DNA from: Stenotrophomonas sp. ASS1
GTDB taxonomy: Bacteria > Pseudomonadota > Gammaproteobacteria > Xanthomonadales > Xanthomonadaceae
Reading direction: 5' to 3'
Length of the DNA stretch: 64,000 nucleotides
NCBI RefSeq assembly: GCF_004346925.1
Contig: NZ_CP031167.1
Span: forward strand, 2,500,001-2,564,000
Shown here piece by piece: positions 1 through 7,901 of this stretch; within the stretch, counting starts at the first letter, position 1; each line of letters begins with the position of its first letter. The position numbers were made by a program, and so were the translations under genes. The notes beneath the pieces are model-generated. The model had not been told where the DNA came from. It did not search any database and worked only from the letters and a program-made list of their open reading frames with translations.

Positions 1-399
1 GCGGATCGCCAGCAGGATGCGGCGTCGGCGCTCGGGCATGCGCTGCAGCAGGCCGACCATGTCCTCCAGCGCGAAATCCAGTTCGGCCGCCTGCGCCGGG
101 CCCGGTGCCGGGTCGGCCATCTCCATCAGCGTATCCACCTCTTCCAGGCTCAGCAGGCGGTGGTCGGCACGCTGGCGGTCGATCACCGTGTTCATCGCCA
201 TGCGCAGCAGGTAGGCCGCGGGGTTCTGCACGGCATCCAGGCGGTCACGGCGCGCACTCAGGCGCATCCAGGTGTCCTGCAGTGCATCCCCGGCCAGTTC
301 TTCCGACCCCAGCTTGCGTACCAGGCGGCGCTTCAGCTCGTCGTAGGCCCCCAGAAGGTGGTCCATCAGGTCAACTGCCCCAGCCGTACCGTTGCTCAT
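1..399 (-). CDS. ECF RNA polymerase sigma factor (FecI-like), 3' end outside window
   Basis: The reading frame starts at ATG 399 and runs off the left edge, so about 133 N-terminal residues are visible. They match the sigma-70 region 2 of ECF factors: a DELKRRLVRKLGS helix, AGDALQDTWMRLS, then AAYLLRMAMNTVIDRQRADHR, which corresponds to the -10 recognition helix. After that comes a short acidic linker and the beginning of region 4 (MPERRRRILL). Such factors usually direct transcription of TonB receptor genes in answer to an outer-membrane signal. The gene lies 16 bp downstream of an STN-domain protein on the same strand, which fits a cell-surface signalling pair. No FecR-type anti-sigma gene is visible inside the window. 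Confidence 0.85.
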   Translation of the reverse strand, partial: MSNGTAGAVDLMDHLLGAYDELKRRLVRKLGSEELAGDALQDTWMRLSARRDRLDAVQNPAAYLLRMAMNTVIDRQRADHRLLSLEEVDTLMEMADPAPGPAQAAELDFALEDMVGLLQRMPERRRRILLAIR

Positions 400-415
400 G
401 TTCGAATCCTTGAAG

Positions 416-1045
416 TCATGGAAGGGGCGCGCGCCGGCCACAGTCGTGGTCGGTGCCGGAAGGTCGGATCTGCAGCGTCACCGGCTGCGGCAGCGCGGCG
501 GCATCGGGCGCCAGCACCAGGCTCTGCAGCGCCTGCAACAGGCGCGCATCGCGGCGGGCACTGCCACTGCCCGACAGCAGCTCGGGCTGCTGCACCCGGC
601 CCTCGCCGTCGACGCGGAAGCGCAGCGTTGCGGCATAGCGGCCGGGCGCGATCTCGGGGTCGTCACAGAACGCCGCACGCAGGCGCTGCTGCAGGCCGCC
701 GTAGCGACGCCGACGTTCAGCATCCGGGAGCTCGGCGCCAATACCGGGTTCGGCTGCCGAGGGCGTGCCCCGGCGCAGCACCACGCGCTGCTCGCCGATC
801 ACCTCGGCCTCGATACCGGAATCCTGCAGCAGCATCTGCAAGGCAGGCAGCGGCGCAAGGCTGGCGCGCAGCGCATGGCTGCTACGGCCGGCGGCAAGAT
901 CGCCCGGGTACATCACCGACCACCCGCTGATGACGCTGAAGCGCTCGACCGCCTGTTCCAGCGGCTGCGCGGGGATGTCGTAGGCATGAACACCGTCCTG
1001 CCCCACAGCGGCAAAGGACAGCAGCAGCCATGCGGCGATGGCCAC
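416..1045 (-). CDS. STN-domain protein with a TonB-like C-terminus
   Basis: A secreted or periplasmic protein of about 209 residues. From a GTG at 1045 it begins with a hydrophobic signal-like stretch (AIAAWLLLSFAAVG), then an STN module (YDIPAQPLEQAVERFS, about residues 20-70, the fold found at the N-terminus of secretins and signalling TonB receptors). A linker follows, then a region resembling the TonB C-terminal fold (ATLRFRVDGEGRVQQPELLSG, about residues 125-195). The frame is open further upstream to 1171 but those residues look non-coding, so the GTG is preferred; the start is uncertain. It is co-directional with the ECF sigma factor 16 bp downstream. Role in surface signalling is inferred. 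Confidence 0.65.
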   Translation of the reverse strand: MAIAAWLLLSFAAVGQDGVHAYDIPAQPLEQAVERFSVISGWSVMYPGDLAAGRSSHALRASLAPLPALQMLLQDSGIEAEVIGEQRVVLRRGTPSAAEPGIGAELPDAERRRRYGGLQQRLRAAFCDDPEIAPGRYAATLRFRVDGEGRVQQPELLSGSGSARRDARLLQALQSLVLAPDAAALPQPVTLQIRPSGTDHDCGRRAPLP

Positions 1046-1304
1046 CTTCCAAATTCTGACCGCATGGTGTCCATTCAGCCCCCTGACGTAGAACACATGA
1101 CCCTCGGCAGCGACAGCAGCTGCAGTGGACGCGCGGCACGACCGGAACCCCGGCCCGCGCGCGACCAGCAAGCGGGCTCAAACCGTACCGGGGGCACATG
1201 TCATTGCGATGACCGCCGCCCACGGCCGACCGTCAGGCCAGCCTTCCTGGAGCCAGTCACGAATCATGAAACAACGAATCGAACAGGCCATGTCCTCCAG
1301 GCGT

Positions 1305-1343
1305 GGGGTCAGAGCCCGTTGCGCAGCAACGGGATCCGACCCC
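1305..1343. repeat. Bulged hairpin repeat of the GGGGTC...GACCCC type
   Basis: The outer arms GGGGTC (1305-1310) and GACCCC (1338-1343) flank inner arms CCCGTTGC (1315-1322) and GCAACGGG (1326-1333) with a GCA loop; the AGAG and ATCC bulges face each other. I recall this as a common intergenic repeat in Stenotrophomonas and Xanthomonas genomes. It lies in the gene-free stretch 1046-1637 and could form an RNA or DNA hairpin. Confidence 0.7.
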
Positions 1344-1427
1344 TTGGCGGCCAAAACGTGTCGACCAAGGTCGACACCCACCAAGTGCAGCTCATGCCGT
1401 TCCGGCAGATCGCGGAAATCTGTCGAA

Positions 1428-1529
1428 GGCGGGGTGGGTCCGGTTGCAGGGGCGTGAGCCGCATGGATGCGGCGACCGAGCTTACATGGACGTACTTGCA
1501 GCGCCCCCTGCAACCGGACCCACCCCGCC
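1428..1529. repeat. 102-bp cruciform element with perfect 25-bp arms
   Basis: The left arm 1428-1452 (GGCGGGGTGGGTCC...) and the right arm 1505-1529 are perfect reverse complements. The 52-bp core carries a smaller palindrome (GCCGCAT-GG-ATGCGGC, about 1457-1472). No coding frame is convincing. It sits between the other repeats of the 1046-1637 gap, which holds no gene that I can see apart from the upstream signals of the STN gene. Confidence 0.8.
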
Positions 1530-1574
1530 GTCCCACGGAATGCACGCTGTTGCTTCGGCCGTTGCTCCTGAGGT

Positions 1575-1597
1575 TGCCGGCCAGCGGCCGGCACTAC
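1575..1597 (-). repeat. SMAG-type REP, single copy
   Basis: A 23-bp palindrome whose minus strand reads GTAG followed by TGCCGGCCGCTGGCCGGCA. The GTAG terminus and GC-rich imperfect stem are the signature of the Stenotrophomonas SMAG family of repetitive extragenic palindromes. It lies just downstream of the Lrp-type gene. Confidence 0.85.
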
Positions 1598-1637
1598 CGC
1601 GGGTGCCGGGTGCAACCCGGCCGGAAACCATCCATCC

Positions 1638-2102
1638 TCAAAGCGGCAGCTGGGTGGTCTGCTTGATCCGCTGCATCGGAATCTCGGTCTTGGTGTTCTG
1701 CACCCCGGCAATCCGGTTCAGGTGCTGCATCTGGAACTGCCGGTAGGAATCAAGATCGGCCACCGCCACCCGCAGCAGGAAGTCGCAGTCGCCCGCCATC
1801 AGATGGCATTCAAGCACTTCCGGGAACGACTTGATGCTGTTGATGAAGTGGTTGGTGGTGTCCTCGTCCTGCCCGCGCAGCCAGACCCGCACGAACACCG
1901 TAAAGCCACGCCCCACCTTCGCCTCGTTCAACAAGGCCACATAGCGGTCGATGTAGCCGCCCTCCTCCAGCAACCGCACCCGCCGCAGGCAGGCAGAGGG
2001 CGAAAGGCCCACCAGCCGGGCCAGCTCCAGGTTCTGCAGCCGTCCGTCACGCTGCAGGGCATCGAGGATGCGGCGATCGAGGTTGTCGAGCTGATACTGC
2101 AC
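1638..2102 (-). CDS. Lrp/AsnC family transcriptional regulator
   Basis: A 154-residue regulator of normal family length. The N-terminal winged helix (LDNLDRRILDALQRDGRLQN, then LARLVGLSPSACLRRVRLLE) is the Lrp-type DNA-binding domain. Residues about 65-145 form the RAM/AsnC ligand-binding domain (VLECHLMAGDCDFLLRVAVADL). The start is a GTG at 2102, supported by a GGTGAAA ribosome site about seven bases upstream. It is transcribed divergently from azlCD, so an amino acid-responsive regulator of that exporter is the natural reading. The specific ligand cannot be told from sequence. Confidence 0.92.
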   Translation of the reverse strand: MQYQLDNLDRRILDALQRDGRLQNLELARLVGLSPSACLRRVRLLEEGGYIDRYVALLNEAKVGRGFTVFVRVWLRGQDEDTTNHFINSIKSFPEVLECHLMAGDCDFLLRVAVADLDSYRQFQMQHLNRIAGVQNTKTEIPMQRIKQTTQLPL

Positions 2103-2229
2103 GGGATTTCACCTTTGGCGACCTTGGCCGCATGGAATCTCAATATTCCCGAATTGAATGGCATCAACGCAACCCGATTTCGCGATCAGGCCGCTAGCAT
2201 GGGCCACCCCCACCTCGTTGTGCCGTTCC

Positions 2230-2961
2230 ATGGACGCCCGTACCACCCTCCCCCTGCCCGATACCTGCGATACCGCCCCGCGCGCCGAATTCCTGCGCGG
2301 CCTGCGCGCCGCCGTACCGGTGATGATCGGCTTCATTCCGTTCGCCCTGGTGCTCGGCGCCCAGGCCGCCCAGAAAGGCCTGAGCGCACTGGAAGTGCCG
2401 CTGATGACCGGCCTCAACTTCGCCGGCGGCTCGGAGTTCGCCGCCGTCGAACTGTGGACCTCGCCGCCGCATATCGCGCTGATCGTGGCGATCACCGCGC
2501 TGGTCAACAGCCGCCACCTGCTGATGGGCGCCAGCCTGGCCCCGCTGCTGCAGCACCTGCCGCGCCGCCGGGTGCTGCCGGCGCTGTTCTTCATGTGCGA
2601 CGAGAGCTGGGCGATGGGCGTGGCCGATGCGCGCCGCCGCGCGCTCGGCTTCAGCCTGGCCTATTACCTGGGCGTGTCGGCAGGCCTGTACACGGTCTGG
2701 GTGGCCTGCACCGCGCTGGGCGCGATCGTTGGGCCGATGCTGGGCGACATCCACGCCTATGGTTTCGACATGGCCTTCCCGGCCGTGTTCCTGGTGCTGC
2801 TGCGCGGCATGTGGCAGGGCATGAAGGCAGCGCGTCCGTGGCTGGTCAGCCTGGTGGTGGCCGCGGCCACCTACCTGCTGGTTCCCGGCGCCTGGTACGT
2901 GGCCAGCGGCGCGCTGGCCGGCCTGGCCGCAGCCTGGCTGCTGGCGGAGGACGCGGCATGA
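2230..2961 (+). CDS. azlC: AzlC family branched-chain amino acid exporter, large subunit
   Basis: A multi-spanning inner-membrane protein of 243 residues with the AzlC signature near the N-terminus (FLRGLRAAVPVMIGFIPFAL, GLNFAGGSEFAAVELW). AzlC and AzlD together export branched-chain amino acids and their analogues. The ATG at 2230 is preferred over an in-frame ATG at 2158 because the extra 24 residues are unlike the family. It overlaps azlD by four bases (ATGA), so translation is coupled. The divergent Lrp-type regulator probably controls it. Confidence 0.9.
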   Translation: MDARTTLPLPDTCDTAPRAEFLRGLRAAVPVMIGFIPFALVLGAQAAQKGLSALEVPLMTGLNFAGGSEFAAVELWTSPPHIALIVAITALVNSRHLLMGASLAPLLQHLPRRRVLPALFFMCDESWAMGVADARRRALGFSLAYYLGVSAGLYTVWVACTALGAIVGPMLGDIHAYGFDMAFPAVFLVLLRGMWQGMKAARPWLVSLVVAAATYLLVPGAWYVASGALAGLAAAWLLAEDAA

Positions 2962-3272
2962 TCTTCAACGGACTGATCCACTGGACCTCGGTGCTGACCA
3001 TCGTGCTGATGGCCGCGGCGACCTACCTGACCCGCATCGTCGGCTTTCTCGCTCTGCGTAACCGCACGTTGAGCAAGCGCGCGGTGACGGTGATGGAAGC
3101 CGCGCCGGGCTGCGTGCTGATCTCGGTGATCGCCCCGGACTTCGTTGCCGACAAGCCCGCCGACCTCGCCGCGCTGGCGATCACCCTGCTGGCCGCCACG
3201 CGGTTGTCGATGCTGCCGACGGTGCTGATCGGCGTGGTCTCGGCGGGTGTGTTGCGTTATCTGATGGGCTGA
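2958..3272 (+). CDS. azlD: AzlD family branched-chain amino acid exporter, small subunit
   Basis: A 104-residue membrane protein with three to four predicted spans and the typical AzlD features (TYLTRIVGFLALRNRTLS, then EAAPGCVLISVIAPDF). The start ATG at 2958 overlaps the azlC stop codon. It acts with AzlC as a two-component amino acid exporter in the inner membrane. A SMAG pair follows directly and may serve as the 3' border of the operon. Confidence 0.9.
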   Translation: MIFNGLIHWTSVLTIVLMAAATYLTRIVGFLALRNRTLSKRAVTVMEAAPGCVLISVIAPDFVADKPADLAALAITLLAATRLSMLPTVLIGVVSAGVLRYLMG

Positions 3273-3280
3273 TACCTCTT

Positions 3281-3344
3281 CGCCGGGCATGGCCCGGCGC
3301 TACACTTGTACCGCCACCCTGATAGCGCCGGGCCATGCCCGGCG
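3281..3344. repeat. Inverted SMAG-like REP pair
   Basis: Two facing palindromes: CGCCGGGCATGGCCCGGCG followed by CTAC at 3281-3303, and (G)ATAG followed by CGCCGGGCCATGCCCGGCG at 3321-3344. The pair forms a dimeric REP after azlD and before the FNR-type box. The copy at 3321 has ATAG in place of GTAG. Confidence 0.75.
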
Positions 3345-3386
3345 GCCCCCCTGCGACACCTAGTCGCAGTCGATCCCGCCACCTAC

Positions 3387-3400
3387 TTGACCAATGTCAA
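3387..3400 (+). promoter_or_regulatory. FNR/Anr-type box upstream of the PAS gene
   Basis: TTGAC-CAAT-GTCAA, close to the FNR consensus TTGAT-N4-ATCAA. The centre lies about 84 bp before the ATG of the PAS gene, leaving room for a class II promoter. An anr gene lies in the same window. Confidence 0.65.
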
Positions 3401-3477
3401 ACCGCCCGCCACCGCGCGGGCGTATCTCTATGCAGGAACCCAATACGCCGGCGTTACCGGCATCCAAAGGACCTGCG

Positions 3478-3906
3478 ATGAGCTACACCCCCGACAACGC
3501 CCAGCTGCTGAATGCCATGCAGAACGTCATGGTGATCTCCACCACCGACCTGCAGGGCAACATCACCTACGCCAACGACCTGTTCTGCACGCTTACCGGC
3601 TTCGCCCGCGAGGAACTGATCGGCCAGCCGCACAGCATCGTGCGCCATCCGGACGTGCCCAAGGCGGTCTACAAGGACATGTGGGACACCATCAAGGCCG
3701 GCAAGACCTGGACCGGCATCGTGCCCAACCTTGGCAAGGGTGGCGTGCTCTACGTGGTCGACACCACCGTGCAGCCGCTGTTCGACGCCGACGGCAACAT
3801 CACCTCGTACATCAGCATCCGCCGCGTGGTGAACGACCTGATGCAGAACTACGACCTGGTCGAGTTCAGCAAGGAAAAGTTCGACGACTTCTACGAGGCC
3901 GCGTGA
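3478..3906 (+). CDS. Single PAS-domain sensor protein (Aer-like PAS)
   Basis: A 142-residue cytoplasmic protein made of one PAS domain. The segment ISTTDLQGNITYANDLFC, then SIVRHPDVPKAVYKDMW and a beta strand VVDTTVQPLFDADGNITSY, closely resembles the FAD-binding PAS of the aerotaxis receptor Aer. No output domain follows. The ATG at 3478 has a fitting ribosome site (AAAGGACC). The stop codon overlaps the GTG start of the diflavin reductase, so the two are coupled. With the FNR-type box upstream, a redox or oxygen sensing job next to a flavin reductase is inferred. Confidence 0.85.
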   Translation: MSYTPDNAQLLNAMQNVMVISTTDLQGNITYANDLFCTLTGFAREELIGQPHSIVRHPDVPKAVYKDMWDTIKAGKTWTGIVPNLGKGGVLYVVDTTVQPLFDADGNITSYISIRRVVNDLMQNYDLVEFSKEKFDDFYEAA

Positions 3907-5432
3907 ACGCCCTCCCGACCAGTACGCCCTTCAGCCGCCTGCTGGTGGGTTTCGCGTCCGAGTCGGGCAATGCCCGCGCCCTGGCCCAGCGCCTGGGCGC
4001 GGACCTGCAGCCGCACGCGCCGAAGGTGCTCCCCTTCAATGACATCGACGTGGCCAGCCTCGGCCAGGGCGATGTGCTGCTGGCGATTTCCAGTTCGTTC
4101 GGCGATGGCGAACCGCCGGCCAACGGCGAGCAGTTCTTCGAAACACTGCGCCAGACTCCGACGCTGAGCGGCCTGCGCTATGCGGTGTTCGGCCTTGGTG
4201 ACACCGGCTACCCCCGTTTCTGCGGCTTCACCAAGGCGCTGGATGCCGCGCTGAGCGAGCGCCAGGCGCAGCCGCTGCTGCAGCGCGTGGATGCCGACCT
4301 GGGTTACGAGCAGTTCTTCCAGCAATGGCAGCCGGTGCTGGGCCAGGTTCTGGATGGCGACCTCAACGCTGGCCAGGACCTGCACCTGCAGGTCACCGCC
4401 TATGGCGAAGACAATGCCTTTGCCGCCCGCATTCTCGAACGCCGCCGCTTGAACAGCAGCGACCCGGCCGCCTGGCACCTGCAGCTGGACATTGCCGGCA
4501 GTGGCATGGCCTACCGCGCCGGCGACACCCTGCACGTGGTACCCGAGAACGACCCTGCCCTGCTGCAGGCATTGGCCACCTGGTACGGCGACACCGCCGC
4601 TGTGGCTGCGCTGCATGACCGGGAGCTGCGCCTGCTGAGCAAGGGCGTGCTGCGCGAGCTGGCCAAGCTAGGTGGCAGCGAGGTACTGAAGGGCCTGTTG
4701 AAGGTCAGCCAGAAGCGCGAGCTGGAAGCCTACCTGCACGGGCTGGACCTGCTGGACGTGCTGCAGGACCACGCCACGCCGGCCAGCGTGCCGCTGGCCC
4801 GCCTGCGCGAGCTGCTGTCACCGCGCCTGCCGCGCGCCTACTCGATCGCCTCGCACCCCTGCAACGACCAGCTAAGCCTGTGCGTGCGCGAAGTACGCTA
4901 CACCCTGCGCGGTCGCGAGCGCTTTGGCACCGCCACAGGCAGTCTGCTGCACGGCGGCGATACCGCTCGGGTGTACTGCCGCTCCAATCCCGGCTTCCAC
5001 CTGCCCGATACCGGCGAGGCACCGCTGCTGCTGGTCGGCACCGGCACCGGCATCGCACCGTTGATGGGCCTGATGCAGGAGCTGCAGGCCAGCGCCTGCG
5101 CGCGCGAAGTGCACCTGGTGTTCGGCGAGAAGCACAGCCAGCACGATTACCTGTACCGCGAACAGCTGCAGGACTGGCACGCGCGTGGCGTGCTGGCCGG
5201 CCTGCATACCGCGTTCTCGCGCGATGGCGCCGAAAAGCTCTATGTGCAGCATGTGCTGCAGCAGCGGGGCGATGAAGTGCGCGATGTACTGGCCCGCGGT
5301 GGGCATCTGTACCTGTGCGGCAACAAGAGCCACCTGGAAAGCGCGGTGCGCGAGGCCATCGATGCCATCAGTGGCGAAGGGCATTGGGACACGCTGCGGG
5401 GTGAAGGCCGCACGCATTGCGAGCTGTATTGA
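3903..5432 (+). CDS. Diflavin NADPH reductase (flavodoxin + ferredoxin-reductase type)
   Basis: A 509-residue soluble diflavin oxidoreductase similar to CysJ and cytochrome P450 reductase. An N-terminal flavodoxin domain (about 13-150) has an FMN phosphate loop FASESGNA. A connecting FAD domain carries RAYSIAS at 311-317, and an NADPH domain begins with GTGTGIAP at 379-386. The last residues, CELY, end in an aromatic residue that usually stacks on FAD. It should pass electrons from NADPH through FAD and FMN to an unknown acceptor. The GTG start at 3903 overlaps the PAS gene stop. No sulfite reductase haemoprotein gene is nearby, which argues against a role as CysJ. Confidence 0.88.
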   Translation: MNALPTSTPFSRLLVGFASESGNARALAQRLGADLQPHAPKVLPFNDIDVASLGQGDVLLAISSSFGDGEPPANGEQFFETLRQTPTLSGLRYAVFGLGDTGYPRFCGFTKALDAALSERQAQPLLQRVDADLGYEQFFQQWQPVLGQVLDGDLNAGQDLHLQVTAYGEDNAFAARILERRRLNSSDPAAWHLQLDIAGSGMAYRAGDTLHVVPENDPALLQALATWYGDTAAVAALHDRELRLLSKGVLRELAKLGGSEVLKGLLKVSQKRELEAYLHGLDLLDVLQDHATPASVPLARLRELLSPRLPRAYSIASHPCNDQLSLCVREVRYTLRGRERFGTATGSLLHGGDTARVYCRSNPGFHLPDTGEAPLLLVGTGTGIAPLMGLMQELQASACAREVHLVFGEKHSQHDYLYREQLQDWHARGVLAGLHTAFSRDGAEKLYVQHVLQQRGDEVRDVLARGGHLYLCGNKSHLESAVREAIDAISGEGHWDTLRGEGRTHCELY

Positions 5433-5465
5433 TCCATTCCACTGGATTGCGCGAACGCTGGAATG

Positions 5466-5758
5466 GTAGAGCCGGCCGCTGGCCGGCTGCTCCGGATTCC
5501 ATGGCTGCCGGCCAGCGGCCGGCACTACCATCAGCTGTAGTCAACCATCGTCTGTGCGTCGCGGAACCCCTGAAACGGTAGAGCCGGCCGCTGGCCGGCT
5601 GCTCCGGATTCCATGGCTGCCGGCCAGCGGCCGGCACTACCATCAGATGCAACCATTCATCGCCTGAGCGTCGCGGAACTCCTGAACCGGTAGAGCCGGC
5701 CGCTGGCCGGCTGCTCCGGATTCCATGGCTGCCGGCCAGCGGCCGGCACTACCATCAG
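5466..5758. repeat. Three tandem SMAG dimers with an exact 112-bp period
   Basis: Each unit opens with GTAG + AGCCGGCCGCTGGCCGGCT, then a CTCCGGATTCCATGG spacer, then the reversed copy ending in CACTAC. The GTAG tetramers lie at 5466, 5578 and 5690, so the period is exactly 112 bp, including about 40 bp of inter-dimer sequence that is also partly conserved. The array fills the gap between the convergent diflavin reductase and modC genes. Confidence 0.9.
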
Positions 5759-5793
5759 ATGTAGCCTTCCATCGCCCTTGCGTCCATCGCGGG

Positions 5794-6462
5794 TCAACCG
5801 CCGACGATACGACCATCCACCACGCGTGCTACCTGCTGGCCGAACATGGCCACATCCTGCGGGTCGTGGCTGATCAACAGCAACGGAATGCCAGTATTGT
5901 CCAGCACCGTCTCAAGCTCCTGGCGCAGGTGCTGGCGCAGGTCGTGGTCCAGCGCGGAGAACGGCTCATCCAGCAACAGCGCCTGCGGCTGCGTCACCAG
6001 CGCGCGCGCCAATGCCGTGCGCTGGCGTTGTCCCCCGGATATCTGCGACGGCAGCAGATCACCGACCGCGTCGATGCGGAATGCGTGCAACCACTGCTCC
6101 ACCGCATCGAAGCGCTGGCCGATCCGCGGATTCAACCACCCCTTCTCCAGACCGAACGCCACGTTCTGGCGCACGCTCAGGTGTGGGAACAGCGCATAGT
6201 CCTGGAAGACATAGCCCAGCCGGCGGCGTTGCGGCGGCAGATCCACGCCGGCGGCCGCATCGAACAGGGTCTGCCCCTGCAGGCGCACATGGCCCTGGCC
6301 CGGCCGCAGCAGCCCGGCCACCGCCTTCAAGGTCAGGCTCTTGCCCGCGCCCGAGGGCCCGAACAGCACCACCTGCCGCTGCGTGCACTGCAAAGCTACG
6401 TCCAGCACGAAATCCTGGCCGGCCGCCTGCAGTCGGCGCTGCACCTGCAGGTCAAGCCACAT
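5794..6462 (-). CDS. modC: Molybdate ABC transporter ATP-binding protein
   Basis: A 222-residue ABC ATPase. Walker A is GPSGAGKS, the signature motif is SQISGGQRQRTALARAL, Walker B is LLLDEPFSALD, and the switch histidine is in LLISHDP. It powers molybdate import with ModA and ModB. It stops right after the ATPase core and lacks the C-terminal MOP/TOBE domain found in the roughly 350-residue E. coli ModC. Start ATG at 6462; it overlaps modB by 11 bases. Its location next to anr and the nar genes fits supply of molybdenum for nitrate reductase. Confidence 0.9.
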   Translation of the reverse strand: MWLDLQVQRRLQAAGQDFVLDVALQCTQRQVVLFGPSGAGKSLTLKAVAGLLRPGQGHVRLQGQTLFDAAAGVDLPPQRRRLGYVFQDYALFPHLSVRQNVAFGLEKGWLNPRIGQRFDAVEQWLHAFRIDAVGDLLPSQISGGQRQRTALARALVTQPQALLLDEPFSALDHDLRQHLRQELETVLDNTGIPLLLISHDPQDVAMFGQQVARVVDGRIVGG

Positions 6463-7135
6463 CACGCAGCTCCCGGCGACGCCCGCCCACCAGCCGTGCG
6501 GCCAGCAGCAGGATCACGATGCACACCACCGAGGTCAGGATCACCAGCGCGTTGGCCTTGCCGTCCTGACCGGCCTGCACCGCCTCGTAGATGGCGATCG
6601 ACAATGTCTGCGTGCGGCCCGGAATGCTGCCAGCCACCATCAAAGTGGCACCGAACTCACCCATCGCACGGGCAAACGCCAGCAGCAGGCCGGCGAGGAT
6701 GCCGCGCCAGGCCAGCGGCAGCGTGATGCGGAAGAACACCGCCGCTTCGGACACACCGAGCGTACGTGCGGCCTGTTCCAGCTGTCCGTCCACTTCCTCG
6801 AACGCCGCGCGTGCCGGCTTGAATACCAGCGGCAGCGAGGCCACCGCCGCAGCGATCACCGCCGCCTGCCAGGTAAACACCAGGTTGATGCCGAACCACG
6901 ACTGCAACCACGCACCGATCGGTCCGTTACGGCCGATCAGCACCAGCAGGTAATAGCCCAGCACCGTCGGCGGCAACACCATTGGCAGGGTCAGCAGCGA
7001 ATCCAGCAGCTCACGGCCGGGAAAGCGCCGACGCGCCAGCAGCGCGCCCAGTGCCACGCCCAGCACCAGATTGATCGCGGTGGCCCAACCGGCCACCTTC
7101 AGCGACAACCCCAGCGCGCTCCAGTCGAGATCCAT
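6452..7135 (-). CDS. modB: Molybdate ABC transporter permease
   Basis: A 227-residue inner-membrane permease with five to six spans, of normal length for ModB. The cytoplasmic coupling loop (EQAARTLGVSEAAVFFRITLP followed by FARAMGEFGATLMVAGSIPG) carries the EAA-type motif that contacts the ATPase. It lies three bases after modA and overlaps modC, giving the usual modABC order on the minus strand. Confidence 0.93.
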   Translation of the reverse strand: MDLDWSALGLSLKVAGWATAINLVLGVALGALLARRRFPGRELLDSLLTLPMVLPPTVLGYYLLVLIGRNGPIGAWLQSWFGINLVFTWQAAVIAAAVASLPLVFKPARAAFEEVDGQLEQAARTLGVSEAAVFFRITLPLAWRGILAGLLLAFARAMGEFGATLMVAGSIPGRTQTLSIAIYEAVQAGQDGKANALVILTSVVCIVILLLAARLVGGRRRELRDVA

Positions 7136-7138
7136 GCC

Positions 7139-7882
7139 TCAGGGCTTGCCGAACCCGTGCCTGGCCAGGATCGCCTGGCCCTGCGTCGAACGCACGAAGG
7201 TGGCGAAGCGTTTGGCCTCGGCCGGCTGCGCGCTGGCCTTGGTCACCGCCAGCGGATAGGCGATGCGCCCCGCCACCGGCACCGCGAAGGCACGACGCAC
7301 GCGGTCGGGCATCGCCTGCGCATCGGTGGCATAGACGAAGCCGGCATCCACTTCACCGCGCGCCACGTAGTCCAGCGACTGGCGTACGTTCTGCGTGGTG
7401 ATGACCCTGCCCTGCACCGACGGCCACAGGCCCGCCGCTTCCAGCGCGCCCTTGGCATAGCGGCCGACCGGCACGCTGTCCGGGTTGCCCAGTGCGATGC
7501 GCTGCACACCGGCACCGGCCAGGTCCTTCAAGCTACGCGGCGCGGCCTTGGCCTGCGGCGGCACCACCACCCACAGCGCGTTCACCGCGAACACCTCGCG
7601 GGTGCCGGCAGCCAGCAGGTCCTGCTGCTGGGCCTGGTCCATCGTGGTTTCATCGGCCGACGCGAACACATCCACCGGTGCGCCACGGCTGATCTGCTGC
7701 AGCAGCACGCCGGACGCGGCGAAGTTGAAATCGACCTTGGTCCCCGGGTGCGCCTTCTCATAGGCGGTGCCCAGCTCGCGGAAGCTCTCGGTCAGGCTCG
7801 ATGCCGCCGACACCGTCAGCTCGGCCGCCCAGGCCGGCATCGCAGCCAGCAGTCCCAGCAACAACAGTCCAGCTCGCTTCAT
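7139..7882 (-). CDS. modA: Molybdate-binding periplasmic protein
   Basis: A 247-residue periplasmic substrate-binding protein. It begins with a Sec signal (MKRAGLLLLGLLAAMPAWA, cleavage expected after AWA), followed by the ModA pattern ELTVSAASSLTESFRELG, with the serines that bind the oxyanion. NFAASGVLLQQISRGAPVDVF and DAGFVYATDAQ are further family segments. It captures molybdate for ModBC. The gene follows anr by 19 bp and may be co-transcribed with it. Confidence 0.93.
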   Translation of the reverse strand: MKRAGLLLLGLLAAMPAWAAELTVSAASSLTESFRELGTAYEKAHPGTKVDFNFAASGVLLQQISRGAPVDVFASADETTMDQAQQQDLLAAGTREVFAVNALWVVVPPQAKAAPRSLKDLAGAGVQRIALGNPDSVPVGRYAKGALEAAGLWPSVQGRVITTQNVRQSLDYVARGEVDAGFVYATDAQAMPDRVRRAFAVPVAGRIAYPLAVTKASAQPAEAKRFATFVRSTQGQAILARHGFGKP

Positions 7883-7901
7883 CGTCGGCTCCCGGCCAGG
7901 T

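Noticed and set aside
3903..5432. CysJ, the sulfite reductase flavoprotein
   Set aside because: Domain order fits, but no cysI or other cys gene is near, and the partner is a PAS gene behind an FNR-type box.
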